DNA of 64,000 nucleotides from Cellulomonas humilata (lineage in GTDB: Bacteria > Actinomycetota > Actinomycetes > Actinomycetales > Cellulomonadaceae). A program made the translations under genes and the position numbers. Every line of letters begins with the position of its first letter. The stretch's first letter is position 1. Positions 7,074 to 16,873 of this stretch are shown here, piece by piece. Where the stretch lies: NCBI RefSeq assembly GCF_030814415.1, contig NZ_JAUSVB010000001.1, positions 806,001 to 870,000 on the forward strand, written 5' to 3'. Below the pieces are notes generated by a model, which saw nothing but the letters and a program-made list of their open reading frames with translations, ran no database searches and was not told where the DNA came from.

Positions 7074-10000
7074 ATGTTCCTCCTCGCCGACGGCGGCCTC
7101 GTCCTCAGCCCGAGCGACCTCGCCAACGCCGCCGCCTGCGAGCTCGCCGTGCTGAGCAACCTCGACGGTCGGCTCGGCTGGTCGGAGCCTTCCCCGATCG
7201 CCGCGGACGCGATGCTCGAGCGCGTGTCGGCGCTGGGCACCACCCACGAGCGGGCGGTCCTGGACGCCTACCGGGCAACCAGCGACGTCGTCACGATCGA
7301 GCGCCCGCGGTACGACGAGGCCGGCGAGCGGGCCGCGCTCGAACGCGTGCAGGCAGCCACCCTCGCCGCGCTGGCGTCGGGTGCGGACGTCGTCTACCAG
7401 GCCGGGTTCTTCGACGGCCGCTTCACCGGCTGGGCCGACTTCGTGGTGCGCGAGGGCGACCGGTGGGCGGTGCTCGACACCAAGCTGGCCCGCAGCGTGA
7501 AGGTCACGGCCCTTCTCCAGCTGACGGCGTACGCGGACCAGCTGGTCGCCGCGGGGATCCCGGTGACGGACGACGTGCACCTGATCCTCGGCGACCGTTC
7601 CCGGTCGAGCCACCGCCTCGCCGACCTGCTCCCGCTGTACCGCGAGCGCCGCGCCCGTCTGGAGGACCTGCTCGACGAGCACCGCTCGGCGGGCGAGCCG
7701 GTGACCTGGGGTGATGCCCGCTACCGGGCGTGCGGGCGGTGCGACGCCTGCGTGGCCCAGGTGGTCGCGCACCGGGACGTCCTCCTGGTGGCCGGGATGC
7801 GCTCGACGCAGCGTGCGCGGCTGGCGGCAGCCGGCGTCCACACCATCGACCAGCTGGCGACGAGCACCGGGGCGGTGCCCGGGATCGGCGTCGCGACGCT
7901 GGCCAACCTGCGCCGGCAGGCTGCGCTCCAGGTCCGCCAGGAGACCGCGTCGGAGCCGCTCGTGTTCGAGGTCGTCGAGCCCGCGGCGATCAGCGACCTG
8001 CCGGTGCCGGACGCCGGCGACGTCTTCTTCGACTTCGAGGGCGACCCGCTCTGGACCGACGACACGGTCCCCGCCGACGAGCCCGCGGACTGGGGGCTGG
8101 AGTACCTGTTCGGGGTCGTCGAGCCGGACGGCACGTTCCGGCCGTTCTGGGCGCACGACCGCGCACAGGAGAAGCAGGCGTTCGTCGACTTCCTGGCGTA
8201 CGTCGAGCAGCGTCGCGCCGCGCACCCGGGCATGCACGTCTACCACTACGCCCCCTACGAGCGGTCGGCGCTGCTCCGGCTCGCGGGCCGCCACGGTGTG
8301 GGCGAGGACGCCGTCGACCAGCTGCTGCGCGACGGGATCCTCGTCGACCTGTACGCGACCGTCCGCCGCGGCCTGCGCGTGGGCAGCAGCTCGTACTCGC
8401 TGAAGAAGCTCGAACCGCTCTACATGGGTGCGCAGACGCGCGGCGGAGCGGTCACCACCGCCACCGACTCCATCACCGAGTACGCGGAGGCGTCCGACCT
8501 GCGCGACGCCGGGGACGAGACCGCCTGGCAGGCGAAGCTCGACGAGATCGGCGAGTACAACCAGTACGACTGTGAGTCCACGCTGCGGCTGCGCGACTGG
8601 CTGCTGGCGCACGGTCCGGAACCGACGGGGTCCGCGGTGGCCGAGCTCCGCGAGCCGGCGGAGGAGGATCCGCTGGTCGTCGAGCTCCTGGCGACTGGGG
8701 AAGGTCTCGACGATCCTCGGGACCGGCAGGCCGTCCGGATGCTCGCGGCGGCAGTCGGCTATCACAAACGGGAGGAGAAGCCGTTCTGGTGGGCCCACTA
8801 CGACCGGCTGCAGTCCGACCCGGCAGAGTGGATGGACCCCCGCGGCACGCTGCTCGTCGACGGCACGCCCGAGGTGGTCGAGGACTGGGGCATCGGCCCG
8901 GGGAGATCGACCTTCAGCCGCGTCCTGCGCGTCACGGGCCACCTCGAACCGGGCAGCGACCTGCGCACGGGAGGCAAGGCGTACGCCGTCTACGACGCAC
9001 CGCCCGCCTACGCGAAGACCTCCAGCACCGGGCACCGCGGATGGACGCAGAGCGTCGAGATCCTCGGCGTCACCTCGCAGCGGGCGACGGACTCGCCGTC
9101 CGGCACCCGGGACGTCCTGCGGGTGGTCGAGCGGCTCCCCAAGGGCGCGGTCCCCGAGCCCGGCCTGCCCATGGCCCTCGCGCCGTCGGCGCCCCCGCAG
9201 ACGACGACCATCGTCGCCGCCATCCGCGCCCTGGTCGAAGGCATCGGCGACAGCCTGCCCGCGCATCCCGCGATCGACCTCCTGCGCCGCATCCCCCCGC
9301 GCACCCGCGCACTCCCGCTCCCCCGGCCCGACGACGTCACCGGCACCACCGAGGCGATCATCGACGCCCTCCTCGACCTCGACGGCTCCTACGTGGCCGT
9401 GCAAGGACCGCCCGGCACCGGCAAGACGTACACCGGCGGTCACGTGATCGCGGCGCTCGCGGCGCAGGGCTGGAAGGTGGGCGTCGTCGCGCAGTCGCAC
9501 GCAGTGGTCGAGAACATGCTGCGCGCCGTCAACGACGCCGGGCTGGCAGCGGAGCGCATCGGCAAGAAGGCGCAGGACGAGCACCCCGACGACGCCGTCT
9601 GGGAGTCGCTGCCGCAGGGCAAGCACGCGGTCGCATTCCATGCCCGCCAGCCGGGCGGCTTTGTCATCGGCGGCACCAAGTGGGACTTCACCAGCCGGGA
9701 CCGGATTCCCGACGACGGGTTCGACCTGCTCGTCGTCGACGAGGCCGGGCAGTTCTCCCTCGCGGACACGATCGCGGTCTCGACGGCGGCCCGGAACCTG
9801 CTGCTCCTCGGCGACCCGCAGCAGCTGCCGCAGGTGACGCAGGGCCGGCACCCGGAACCCGTCGACAGGTCGGCCCTCGGGTGGCTGGTCGACGGCCACG
9901 ACACCCTGCCCGACGAGCTCGGCTACTTCCTGGCTCGCACCTGGCGGATGCACCCGGCGCTCTGCTCGGTGGTCTCGCACCTCTCGTACGAGGACCGGTT

Positions 10001-10550
10001 GGATGCCGTTCCGCAGACCGCCGAGCGGTCTCTCGACGGCGTCGCGCCCGGGCTGCGGACCGTCGTCGTCGACCACGTCGGCAACGCCGTCTCGTCGCCC
10101 GAGGAGGCCGCGGTGATCGTCGACGAGGTCCGTGACCTTCTCGGCCGCAGCTGGACGGACGGCACCACCCGGCCGTTGACAGGGCAGGACATCCTCGTCG
10201 TCGCCCCGTACAACGCGCAGGTCTGGACCGTCCGCCGGGCTCTGGACACCGCGGGCATCCCCGACGTCCGGGTGGGGACCGTCGACAAGTTCCAGGGCCA
10301 GGAGGCGGCGGTCGTCCTGGTGACCATGTGCGCGTCGTCGGCCGACGAGGTGCCGCGCGGGATGGAGTTCCTGCTCAACCGCAACCGGCTCAACGTCGCC
10401 GTCTCGCGAGCACAGTGGTGTGCGGTCATCGTCCGGTCGAGCCGCCTCACCGACTACCTGCCCACCCGCCCGGAGACCTTGGCGGAGCTGGGCGCGTTCA
10501 TCGGGCTGTGCACGCCCGCTCGCCGCGCGGAGGAGCCTGACAGCGGGTAG
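7074..10550 (+). CDS. TM0106-type RecB-like nuclease fused to Upf1/Dna2-type helicase
   Basis: 1158 residues. The N-terminal part is a PD-(D/E)XK nuclease: ADF (D122), LDTK (D135, K137) and a Q..YADQL helix. Four cysteines (C22, C220, C223, C226) fit a Fe-S cluster as in Cas4/AddB nucleases. An RNase H-like segment (FFDFEGDP) follows. The C-terminal part is an SF1 helicase with Walker A GPPGTGKT (778-785), VVDEAGQ, VDKFQGQE and NVAVSRAQ. All catalytic motifs look intact, in contrast to the gene before it. Proteins of this build (COG2251-like) are thought to act in DNA processing or repair; the exact role is unknown. The ATG at 7074 has no strong SD. Confidence 0.88.
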   Translation: MFLLADGGLVLSPSDLANAAACELAVLSNLDGRLGWSEPSPIAADAMLERVSALGTTHERAVLDAYRATSDVVTIERPRYDEAGERAALERVQAATLAALASGADVVYQAGFFDGRFTGWADFVVREGDRWAVLDTKLARSVKVTALLQLTAYADQLVAAGIPVTDDVHLILGDRSRSSHRLADLLPLYRERRARLEDLLDEHRSAGEPVTWGDARYRACGRCDACVAQVVAHRDVLLVAGMRSTQRARLAAAGVHTIDQLATSTGAVPGIGVATLANLRRQAALQVRQETASEPLVFEVVEPAAISDLPVPDAGDVFFDFEGDPLWTDDTVPADEPADWGLEYLFGVVEPDGTFRPFWAHDRAQEKQAFVDFLAYVEQRRAAHPGMHVYHYAPYERSALLRLAGRHGVGEDAVDQLLRDGILVDLYATVRRGLRVGSSSYSLKKLEPLYMGAQTRGGAVTTATDSITEYAEASDLRDAGDETAWQAKLDEIGEYNQYDCESTLRLRDWLLAHGPEPTGSAVAELREPAEEDPLVVELLATGEGLDDPRDRQAVRMLAAAVGYHKREEKPFWWAHYDRLQSDPAEWMDPRGTLLVDGTPEVVEDWGIGPGRSTFSRVLRVTGHLEPGSDLRTGGKAYAVYDAPPAYAKTSSTGHRGWTQSVEILGVTSQRATDSPSGTRDVLRVVERLPKGAVPEPGLPMALAPSAPPQTTTIVAAIRALVEGIGDSLPAHPAIDLLRRIPPRTRALPLPRPDDVTGTTEAIIDALLDLDGSYVAVQGPPGTGKTYTGGHVIAALAAQGWKVGVVAQSHAVVENMLRAVNDAGLAAERIGKKAQDEHPDDAVWESLPQGKHAVAFHARQPGGFVIGGTKWDFTSRDRIPDDGFDLLVVDEAGQFSLADTIAVSTAARNLLLLGDPQQLPQVTQGRHPEPVDRSALGWLVDGHDTLPDELGYFLARTWRMHPALCSVVSHLSYEDRLDAVPQTAERSLDGVAPGLRTVVVDHVGNAVSSPEEAAVIVDEVRDLLGRSWTDGTTRPLTGQDILVVAPYNAQVWTVRRALDTAGIPDVRVGTVDKFQGQEAAVVLVTMCASSADEVPRGMEFLLNRNRLNVAVSRAQWCAVIVRSSRLTDYLPTRPETLAELGAFIGLCTPARRAEEPDSG

Positions 10551-10561
10551 AACCGATCCCC

Positions 10562-11593
10562 ATGACCATCGTCGGATTCCACAACTCGCACGAGCAGGTC
10601 CACCCCGCAGCCCTCCTCGCGGCCACCCAGCGCGCGGAGCAGGCGGGGTTCGACGCCGCCATGTGCTCGGACCACTGGGCACCCTGGTCGGTCCGGCAGG
10701 GGCACTCGGGGTTCGCCTGGACGTGGCTCGGCGCCGCCCTCGCGACGACCGGGTTGCCGCTCGGCGTCGTGAACGCGCCCGGCCAGCGGTACCACCCGGC
10801 GATCATCGCGCAGGCCGCGGCGACGCTCGCGGCGATGTTCCCGGGACGGTTCTGGGTCGCGCTGGGCTCCGGGGAGAACGTCAACGAGCACATCACCGGC
10901 GGGCGCTGGCCGGCCAAGGCCGAGCGGGACGCGCGGCTGCGGGAGTGCGTCGCGATCATCCGCGCGCTGCTGGACGGCGAGGAGGTCACGCACGACGGGC
11001 TGGTGACGGTGGACCGGGCCAAGCTGTGGACACTTCCCGACGAGAAGCCGCTGCTCATCGGCCCCGCGGTGACGCCCGCGACGGCCCGCGCGCACGCCGA
11101 CTGGGCCGACGGCCTGGTCACGGTGAACCAGTCGCCGGAGATCCTTAAGCAGGTGGTGCAGGAGTACCGCGACGCCGGTGGGCGCGGCGCCCTGACCCTG
11201 CAGGTGCACGTGTCGTGGGCACCGTCCGCGGAGACCGCCCTGGCCGTGGCCCGGGACCAGATGGCCGGCCAGGTGTTCGGCCCGCCGGTGGCGTGGGACC
11301 TGGACACCCCCGAGGCGTTCGACTCCCTCGGGACCCACGTCGGCGACGAGGCCCTGCGCCGCAGCGTGCTGGTCGACCACGACCCGGCGCGCCTGGCCGA
11401 TCGCGTGAGCGAGCTCGTCGCCATCGGCTTCGACGCGGTCTACCTGCACCAGGTGGCGACGGACCCCGCGCCCAGCGACGAGAAGCACGACGACGCCGCA
11501 CCGACCAGCACGCCGCGCAGCGCGACCCTCGACGCGTTCGTCGACATGGCCGCCGAGCATCTCCTCCCCCAGCTGAAGCAGGTGACCGCATGA
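10562..11593 (+). CDS. LLM-class flavin-dependent oxidoreductase (TIGR03885-like)
   Basis: 343 residues with the bacterial luciferase-like TIM barrel (HSGFAWTWLGAAL, LGSGENVNEHI, DGLVTVNQSPE). It resembles F420-dependent glucose-6-phosphate dehydrogenase-like members of the LLM family; flavin versus F420 cannot be decided. It starts 11 bp after the nuclease/helicase stop and shares an ATGA overlap with the GH13 gene downstream. The tight coupling implies joint action with the sugar enzyme, such as sugar oxidation, but this is inference. Confidence 0.82.
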   Translation: MTIVGFHNSHEQVHPAALLAATQRAEQAGFDAAMCSDHWAPWSVRQGHSGFAWTWLGAALATTGLPLGVVNAPGQRYHPAIIAQAAATLAAMFPGRFWVALGSGENVNEHITGGRWPAKAERDARLRECVAIIRALLDGEEVTHDGLVTVDRAKLWTLPDEKPLLIGPAVTPATARAHADWADGLVTVNQSPEILKQVVQEYRDAGGRGALTLQVHVSWAPSAETALAVARDQMAGQVFGPPVAWDLDTPEAFDSLGTHVGDEALRRSVLVDHDPARLADRVSELVAIGFDAVYLHQVATDPAPSDEKHDDAAPTSTPRSATLDAFVDMAAEHLLPQLKQVTA

Positions 11594-13272
11594 GGATCCA
11601 CGACACCGGCGACCTGTGGTGGAAGAACGCGGTCATCTACTGCCTGGACGTCGAGACGTTCATGGACTGGAACGACGACGGCGTCGGGGACCTGCCCGGC
11701 CTGGTCCAGCGCATCGACCACCTGGCCGACCTCGGCGTCACGTGCCTGTGGCTCATGCCCTTCTACCCGACGGCCGACTACGACGACGGCTACGACATCT
11801 CCGACTTCTACGGGGTCGACCCCCGCCTCGGCGACGCGGGCGACCTGGTCGAGGTGATCCGGACCGCGAAGGACCGCGGGATCCGGGTGATCGTCGACCT
11901 CGTCGTGAACCACACCTCCGAGAAGCACCCGTGGTTCCAGAGCGCTCGCAAGAGCAAGGACAGCCCGTTCCACGACTTCTACGTGTGGCGCACGGACAAG
12001 CCCCCGTCCACCAAGGACAAGGTCGTCTTCCCCGACAAGGAGACGGGCATCTGGACCAAGAACGACGCCACCGGCGAGTGGTACCGGCACACCTTCTACC
12101 ACCAGCAGCCTGACCTGAACACGGCGAACCCGCAGGTCAGGGACGCGATCGCGAAGGTCATCGGGTACTGGGCGGAGCTCGGCCTGAGCGGGTTCCGCGT
12201 CGATGCGGTGCCGTTCTTCCTGGCCGATGCCGCCAAGACCCCCGGGGACAAGGTCGAGGACAAGCACGACTTCCTCAAGGAGCTGCGCGCGTTCCTCACG
12301 CGCCGGGTGGGCGACGCGATCCTCATGGGCGAGGTCAACCTGCCGTACGCCGAGCAGCAGAAGTACTTCGGTGGCGGCGGAGCCGACAGCGACCAGCTGA
12401 CCCTCCAGTTCGACTTCATCGGGATGCAGAACCTGTACCTGGCGCTCGCCCGGCAGGACGCGCGGCCCATCGCGAAGGCCCTGGACGCGAGGCCGGAGAT
12501 CCCGCACGACGCCCAGTGGGCCACGTTCGTCCGCAACCACGACGAGCTCACCCTGGACAAGCTGTCGGAGGACGAGAAGCAGGAGGTGTTCGCCGCCTTC
12601 GGCCCTGACCCCGACATGCAGCTGTACGACCGCGGCCTGCGCCGACGCCTCCCGACGATGCTCGGCGGCGACCCACGCCGCATCCGGATGGTCTACTCGC
12701 TGCTCTTCTCGCTGCCCGGCACCCCCGTGCTGTTCTACGGCGAGGAGATCGGCATGGGCGAGAACCTGGCGGCCGAAGGACGGCTCGCGGTCCGCACCCC
12801 GATGCAGTGGACGTCGGGCATCAACGGCGGGTTCTCCCGAGCGGCCAAGCGCGCGCTGTCCGGGCCGGTCACCGAGGGCGGGTTCGCCCCCGAGCACGTC
12901 AACGTCGCCGACCAGCGTCGCGACCCCGACTCGCTCCTGACCTTCGTGCAGCTGCTGGTCCGGCGTTACCGCGAGTGCCCCGAGCTCGGCTGGACCCCCC
13001 GCGCCGAGATCCTCGACCAGCCGCACCCCGCCGTCCTCGCGCACCGCAGCACCTGGGACGACGGGTCCCTGATCGCGCTCCACAACCTGGGCACCGAGCC
13101 GGCGATGGTCCCGCTGCAGCTGGCCGACTGCGACGACACCGTCCACCTGGTCGACCTGCTCCAGGACGGCTCGTGCACCATCGACGCCCGCGGCCGCACG
13201 GAGGTCGAGCTCGACGGCTACGGCTACCGGTGGCTCCGGGTGGTCCGCGAGAACGACCGCCGCCTCCTCTGA
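11590..13272 (+). CDS. GH13 alpha-amylase family enzyme (trehalose synthase-like)
   Basis: 560 residues. GH13 motifs are present in order: DLVVNHTS; GFRVDAVPF with nucleophile D205; GEVN with acid/base E248; VRNHDE with D318. It carries GTPVLFYGEEIGMG near the end of the barrel and a short C-terminal beta domain. The opening WWKNAVIYCLDVETF and the cysteine pattern resemble trehalose synthase (maltose to trehalose) and related GH13_16-type enzymes. No signal peptide, so it acts on cytoplasmic sugars. Start ATG overlaps the stop of the LLM oxidoreductase (ATGA), indicating translational coupling. Confidence 0.85.
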   Translation: MRIHDTGDLWWKNAVIYCLDVETFMDWNDDGVGDLPGLVQRIDHLADLGVTCLWLMPFYPTADYDDGYDISDFYGVDPRLGDAGDLVEVIRTAKDRGIRVIVDLVVNHTSEKHPWFQSARKSKDSPFHDFYVWRTDKPPSTKDKVVFPDKETGIWTKNDATGEWYRHTFYHQQPDLNTANPQVRDAIAKVIGYWAELGLSGFRVDAVPFFLADAAKTPGDKVEDKHDFLKELRAFLTRRVGDAILMGEVNLPYAEQQKYFGGGGADSDQLTLQFDFIGMQNLYLALARQDARPIAKALDARPEIPHDAQWATFVRNHDELTLDKLSEDEKQEVFAAFGPDPDMQLYDRGLRRRLPTMLGGDPRRIRMVYSLLFSLPGTPVLFYGEEIGMGENLAAEGRLAVRTPMQWTSGINGGFSRAAKRALSGPVTEGGFAPEHVNVADQRRDPDSLLTFVQLLVRRYRECPELGWTPRAEILDQPHPAVLAHRSTWDDGSLIALHNLGTEPAMVPLQLADCDDTVHLVDLLQDGSCTIDARGRTEVELDGYGYRWLRVVRENDRRLL

Positions 13273-13410
13273 CCGACCCGGGAGCGGCCGGGGTGAACCG
13301 TTTCGCACCTCCCACCAAGCGGCCCACTCAGCGGACTCCCAGCAATCTCGCGTACCGTGCCGAGGTCCGCCGCCTCCCCGGGCGGGACCCGAACCCGACG
13401 GAGGACCCTC

Positions 13411-14355
13411 GTGCGTCGCACGACCACCGCCCGCCGCGGCCTCGCCGCAGCAGCTCTCGCCCTGTCCCTCGGCCTCGCGCTGACCGCCTGCTCCGGCGGC
13501 TCCGCCGACGACCCGTCGCCGTCCGCGTCGTCGACGTCGACCGCGAATCCCGCCGACGTCGCCGCGCTGGCCAAGGTCGAGGTCGAGGGCGAGCCCGGCA
13601 GCAAGCCCACCATCACGCTCCCGGAGACGCCGTTCGAGGTCACCGCCCTCACGGTGCGCGTGGTCGACGAGGGTGACGGCGACGTGATCGAGGAGGGTCA
13701 GACGCTCTCCATCCAGACGACCGCGGTCAACGGAGCCGACGGCAGCGAGCTGGGCGACACGTACTCGACCTCGCCCGAGAAGATCGTCGCCGACGAGAAC
13801 CTGCTCCCCGAGCTGCACGACGCGCTCGTCGGCCAGCAGGTCGGTGTCCGGATCCTGTTCGCCCTCCCCGCCGAGGCCGGCACCAACGTCGTCGTCGGTG
13901 AGGTCGTCGAGGCCAAGGACACCCCGAAGCCGCTCGACGGACCCGAGGGCGAGGCCGTGACGCCCGCCGCCGGCCTGCCGACGGTCACGCTGGACGCCGA
14001 CGGCAAGCCGACGGTGACCCCGGTCGCCGGCGACCCGCCGACCACCCTGGTCATCCAGCCGCTGATCAAGGGCACCGGCGCCGAGGTCACGGCGGACCAG
14101 ACGCTCACCGTGAACTACAGCCTGTTCCTGTGGGACGGCACGCCCGTCGAGTCGTCCTTCGACAGCGGCGAGCCCGCGACGTTCGCACTGAACGCGGTCA
14201 TCCCCGGCTGGACCGAGGGCCTGACCGGTCAGACCGTCGGCAGCCAGGTGCTGCTGGTCGTCCCCCCGGACAAGGGCTACGGCGACCAGGCGAGCGACTC
14301 GATCCCGGCGAACTCGACGCTGATCTTCGTCGTGGACATCCTCGCGGCCTCCTGA
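13411..14355 (+). CDS. FKBP-type peptidyl-prolyl isomerase lipoprotein
   Basis: 314 residues from a GTG with GGAGGA five bases upstream. Signal peptide with twin basic start and lipobox LTAC (lipidated Cys27), so it is anchored outside the membrane. Two FKBP-like halves follow. The second (about 220-313) has the canonical run ending PPDKGYGDQ and SIPANSTLIFVVDIL. The first is more diverged and may be non-catalytic. Expected role is folding of exported proteins. A strong hairpin follows the stop. Confidence 0.88.
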   Translation: MRRTTTARRGLAAAALALSLGLALTACSGGSADDPSPSASSTSTANPADVAALAKVEVEGEPGSKPTITLPETPFEVTALTVRVVDEGDGDVIEEGQTLSIQTTAVNGADGSELGDTYSTSPEKIVADENLLPELHDALVGQQVGVRILFALPAEAGTNVVVGEVVEAKDTPKPLDGPEGEAVTPAAGLPTVTLDADGKPTVTPVAGDPPTTLVIQPLIKGTGAEVTADQTLTVNYSLFLWDGTPVESSFDSGEPATFALNAVIPGWTEGLTGQTVGSQVLLVVPPDKGYGDQASDSIPANSTLIFVVDILAAS

Positions 14356-14375
14356 CAGGCACCGCTCCACCTCCT

Positions 14376-14406
14376 CGAGCCCGGGACGCCTCGCGTCCCG
14401 GGCTCG
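14376..14406 (+). terminator. Factor-independent terminator hairpin
   Basis: A perfect 13-bp stem (CGAGCCCGGGACG paired with its complement) closes a 5-base loop, 20 bp after the FKBP stop. There is no T tract, which is usual in high-GC actinobacteria. It separates the FKBP gene from EF-G2. Confidence 0.75.
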
Positions 14407-14452
14407 TGGCGTCCTAGGGTGGGTTTTCTGGACCCCGGACCGGGAGAAGACC

Positions 14453-16510
14453 ATGGACCAGGCAGCCTCGCCGAGGCTCCGCACCGTGGCGCTGCTGGGC
14501 GCCGTCGGCTCGGGCAAGACGACCCTCACGGAGGCGTTGCTGCACCGTGCCGGGGTGCTCACCCGCACCGGCCGTGTCGAGGACGGCTCGACGGTCAGCG
14601 ACCACGAGCCGGAGGAGATCGCGCGCGGCATCTCACTGGGCCTCGGCGTCGCGCCCTTTCCGTGGACCGCGACGGACGGCAACACCTACGACGTGACACT
14701 GCTGGACACCCCCGGGTCGGCGGACTTCGCCGGGGCGGTCGACGCGGCTCTCGCAGCGGCGGACCTGGCCCTGATCGTCGTCAGCGCGGTCGACGGAGTC
14801 CAGGCGGGCACCCACGCTGTGTGGCGGCTCGCGGCCGACGCCGGGGTGCCGCGCATGGTCGTCGTGACCAAGGAGGACAAGGCGCGGGCCGACTTCCGGC
14901 ACGTGCTGGCTGACCTGCGGGAGGCGTTCGGCGACGGGCTGGTCCCGCTCGAGCTGCCGCTCGGTGAGGAGACTGCGTTCACGGGCGTCGCCGACGTGCT
15001 CAGCGAGGAGGGTCTCGCGTACGACCGCGAGGGCCACCACCACTCCGAGGCGCTCCCGGCCGGGCTCGCCGACGAGGAGCACCGGCTGCACGACGAGATC
15101 ACTGAGGAGATCGTCGCCCACGACGACGACCAGCTGGAGCGCTACCTGTCGGGCGATGTGCCGACCGCCCGCGAGCTGGAGAGCACGCTCGCGCACGAGG
15201 TCCTGGCCGGGGAGGCGTTCCCGGTCGTCATGGCGTCGGGGGTCACGGGCGTGGGCGTCGACCGGCTGGCGGACCTGCTGTGCGAGCTGGGGCCGTCGCC
15301 GGCGGACCGGACCGCACGCGTGCAGGCCGGAAAGACAGGGGTCGAGGTCGCCGCCGACCCCACCGGTCCGACCCTGCTGTACGCGTTCCGGACGCTCGCG
15401 GACCCGTTCGTCGGCCAGGTCACCATGTTCCGCGTGCTGTCCGGCACGGTGCGGAACGGCGACCGGCTGCTCAACACCGCGACCCGGACGGAGGAGCGCA
15501 TCCCCGGGCTGTTCCGGCTGCGCGGCAAGGAGCACCTGCCGGTCGACGCCGTGCCGGCGGGGCAGATCGGCGCCGTCGCCAAGCTCACGGGAACCCCGTC
15601 GGGAACCCTGCTGGCGGAACGGACCGGGCCGGGCGCGTCGATGACCGCCCGGCCCCCGCGCGAGCGGGCCACGGTGTACGCGCTCGCCCTGGAGCCGGTC
15701 ACGCAGTCCGACGACGACCGCCTCTCCGCCGCGCTGACCCGCCTCACCGCCGAGGACCCGACCCTGCGCGTCGACCGCTCCGGCGACAGCACGGTCCTGC
15801 GCGGCCTCGGCGACACCCACCTGACCGTCGCGCTGGAGAGGCTGGCCCGCGTGTTCGGGGTGCACGTGAGCACGTCGCCCGTGCCCGTCGGGTACCGCGA
15901 GACCATCCGGAAGCCGGTCGAGGCCGAGGGCAAGGTGAAGAAGCAGTCGGGCGGGCACGGGCAGTTCGCCGTGGTGCAGCTGCGGGTGTCGCCGCTGCCC
16001 AGCGGCTCGGGGTTCGAGTTCGTCGACGCGATCGTCGGCGGGGCCATCCCCCGCACCTACGTCCAGGCCGTGCACAAGGGTGTCGTCGAGGCGATGGCGT
16101 CCGGCGGGCCGCACGGGTACCCCGTGGTGGACCTGCGGGTCGAGGTGTACGACGGCAAGTCGCACTCGGTGGACTCCTCCGACATGGCGTTCCGGACAGC
16201 CGCCGCGACGGGCGTCCGCGAAGCGCTGCACGCCGCCGGCACCACGGTGCTCGAACCCATCAGCCACGTGTCCGTGACCGTGCCGATGGCCGCACAGGGC
16301 GACGTGATGAGCGACCTGTCCGCCCGCCGTGGGCACATCAACGCGACCACGTCCCTCGACGACGGCCTGGTGCTCATCGAGGCGTCGGTGCCGGAGGCCG
16401 AGCTCGCCCGGTACGTGCTGGACCTGCGCTCGCTCACCGGTGGCCGCGCGGAGCTGACCATGGAACCCGACCGGTTCGAGGTCTGCCCCGACCACCTGGT
16501 CCCCGCGTGA
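14453..16510 (+). CDS. fusA2: Elongation factor G-like protein EF-G2
   Basis: 685 residues. G1 is GAVGSGKT (16-23), G3 is DTPGSADF and G4 is TKED, followed by EF-G domains II to V (the repeat RPPRERATVYALALEPV, then QSGGHGQFAVV and the C-terminal ferredoxin-like fold). Mycobacterial and other actinobacterial EF-G2 proteins have this size and similar changes. They bind ribosomes or GTP but are not the main translocase. SD is GGGAGAAG. Overlaps the next gene by 4 bases. Confidence 0.85.
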   Translation: MDQAASPRLRTVALLGAVGSGKTTLTEALLHRAGVLTRTGRVEDGSTVSDHEPEEIARGISLGLGVAPFPWTATDGNTYDVTLLDTPGSADFAGAVDAALAAADLALIVVSAVDGVQAGTHAVWRLAADAGVPRMVVVTKEDKARADFRHVLADLREAFGDGLVPLELPLGEETAFTGVADVLSEEGLAYDREGHHHSEALPAGLADEEHRLHDEITEEIVAHDDDQLERYLSGDVPTARELESTLAHEVLAGEAFPVVMASGVTGVGVDRLADLLCELGPSPADRTARVQAGKTGVEVAADPTGPTLLYAFRTLADPFVGQVTMFRVLSGTVRNGDRLLNTATRTEERIPGLFRLRGKEHLPVDAVPAGQIGAVAKLTGTPSGTLLAERTGPGASMTARPPRERATVYALALEPVTQSDDDRLSAALTRLTAEDPTLRVDRSGDSTVLRGLGDTHLTVALERLARVFGVHVSTSPVPVGYRETIRKPVEAEGKVKKQSGGHGQFAVVQLRVSPLPSGSGFEFVDAIVGGAIPRTYVQAVHKGVVEAMASGGPHGYPVVDLRVEVYDGKSHSVDSSDMAFRTAAATGVREALHAAGTTVLEPISHVSVTVPMAAQGDVMSDLSARRGHINATTSLDDGLVLIEASVPEAELARYVLDLRSLTGGRAELTMEPDRFEVCPDHLVPA

Positions 16511-16863
16511 CGCAGGAACGTGAGCTGGCGGAGCTGACGCGCCTGGTGCGGGAGTTCAGCACCGAGCGCGACTGGCAGCAGTTCCACGACCCGAAGTCGG
16601 TGATCCTCGCGCTCGTCGGGGAGGTCGGTGAGCTGGCGGAGCTGTTCCAGTGGGTGCCCGCGGACCAGGCGGTATCGCGGTTCTCGTCGCCGGACCGGCA
16701 CGCGCGCGTCGCGGAGGAGATGGCCGACGTCCTCGTCTACCTGGTGTGCCTGGCGGACGTGCTCGGCGTCGACCTGGGCGAGGCCGCCCGGGCGAAGCTG
16801 GCCGACTCGCACCGACGGTTCGCCGCCGACGCCGTGCGTGGCGTCGCGCCGCACAAGCCCTAG
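16507..16863 (+). CDS. MazG-like nucleotide pyrophosphohydrolase (dCTPase type)
   Basis: 118 residues, all-alpha NTP-PPase fold. The metal-binding helices read EVGELAELFQW and EEMADVLVYLVCLAD, the ExxE and ExxD pairs of MazG/dCTPP1-like house-cleaning enzymes. These hydrolyse non-canonical or excess dNTPs to monophosphates. The GTG start overlaps the EF-G2 stop (GTGA), so it is translationally coupled. Substrate not predictable. Confidence 0.85.
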   Translation: MTQERELAELTRLVREFSTERDWQQFHDPKSVILALVGEVGELAELFQWVPADQAVSRFSSPDRHARVAEEMADVLVYLVCLADVLGVDLGEAARAKLADSHRRFAADAVRGVAPHKP

Positions 16864-16873
16864 CCTCGTCACC

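Noticed and set aside
6756..10682. 1308-codon open frame on the minus strand
   Set aside because: It mirrors the nuclease/helicase gene, has no family motifs, is rich in Arg/Gly/Val/Asp as high-GC antisense frames are, and lacks a plausible start.
11440..14685. 1081-codon minus-strand frame across the GH13 and FKBP genes
   Set aside because: Spans several well-supported plus-strand genes and has shadow composition without motifs.
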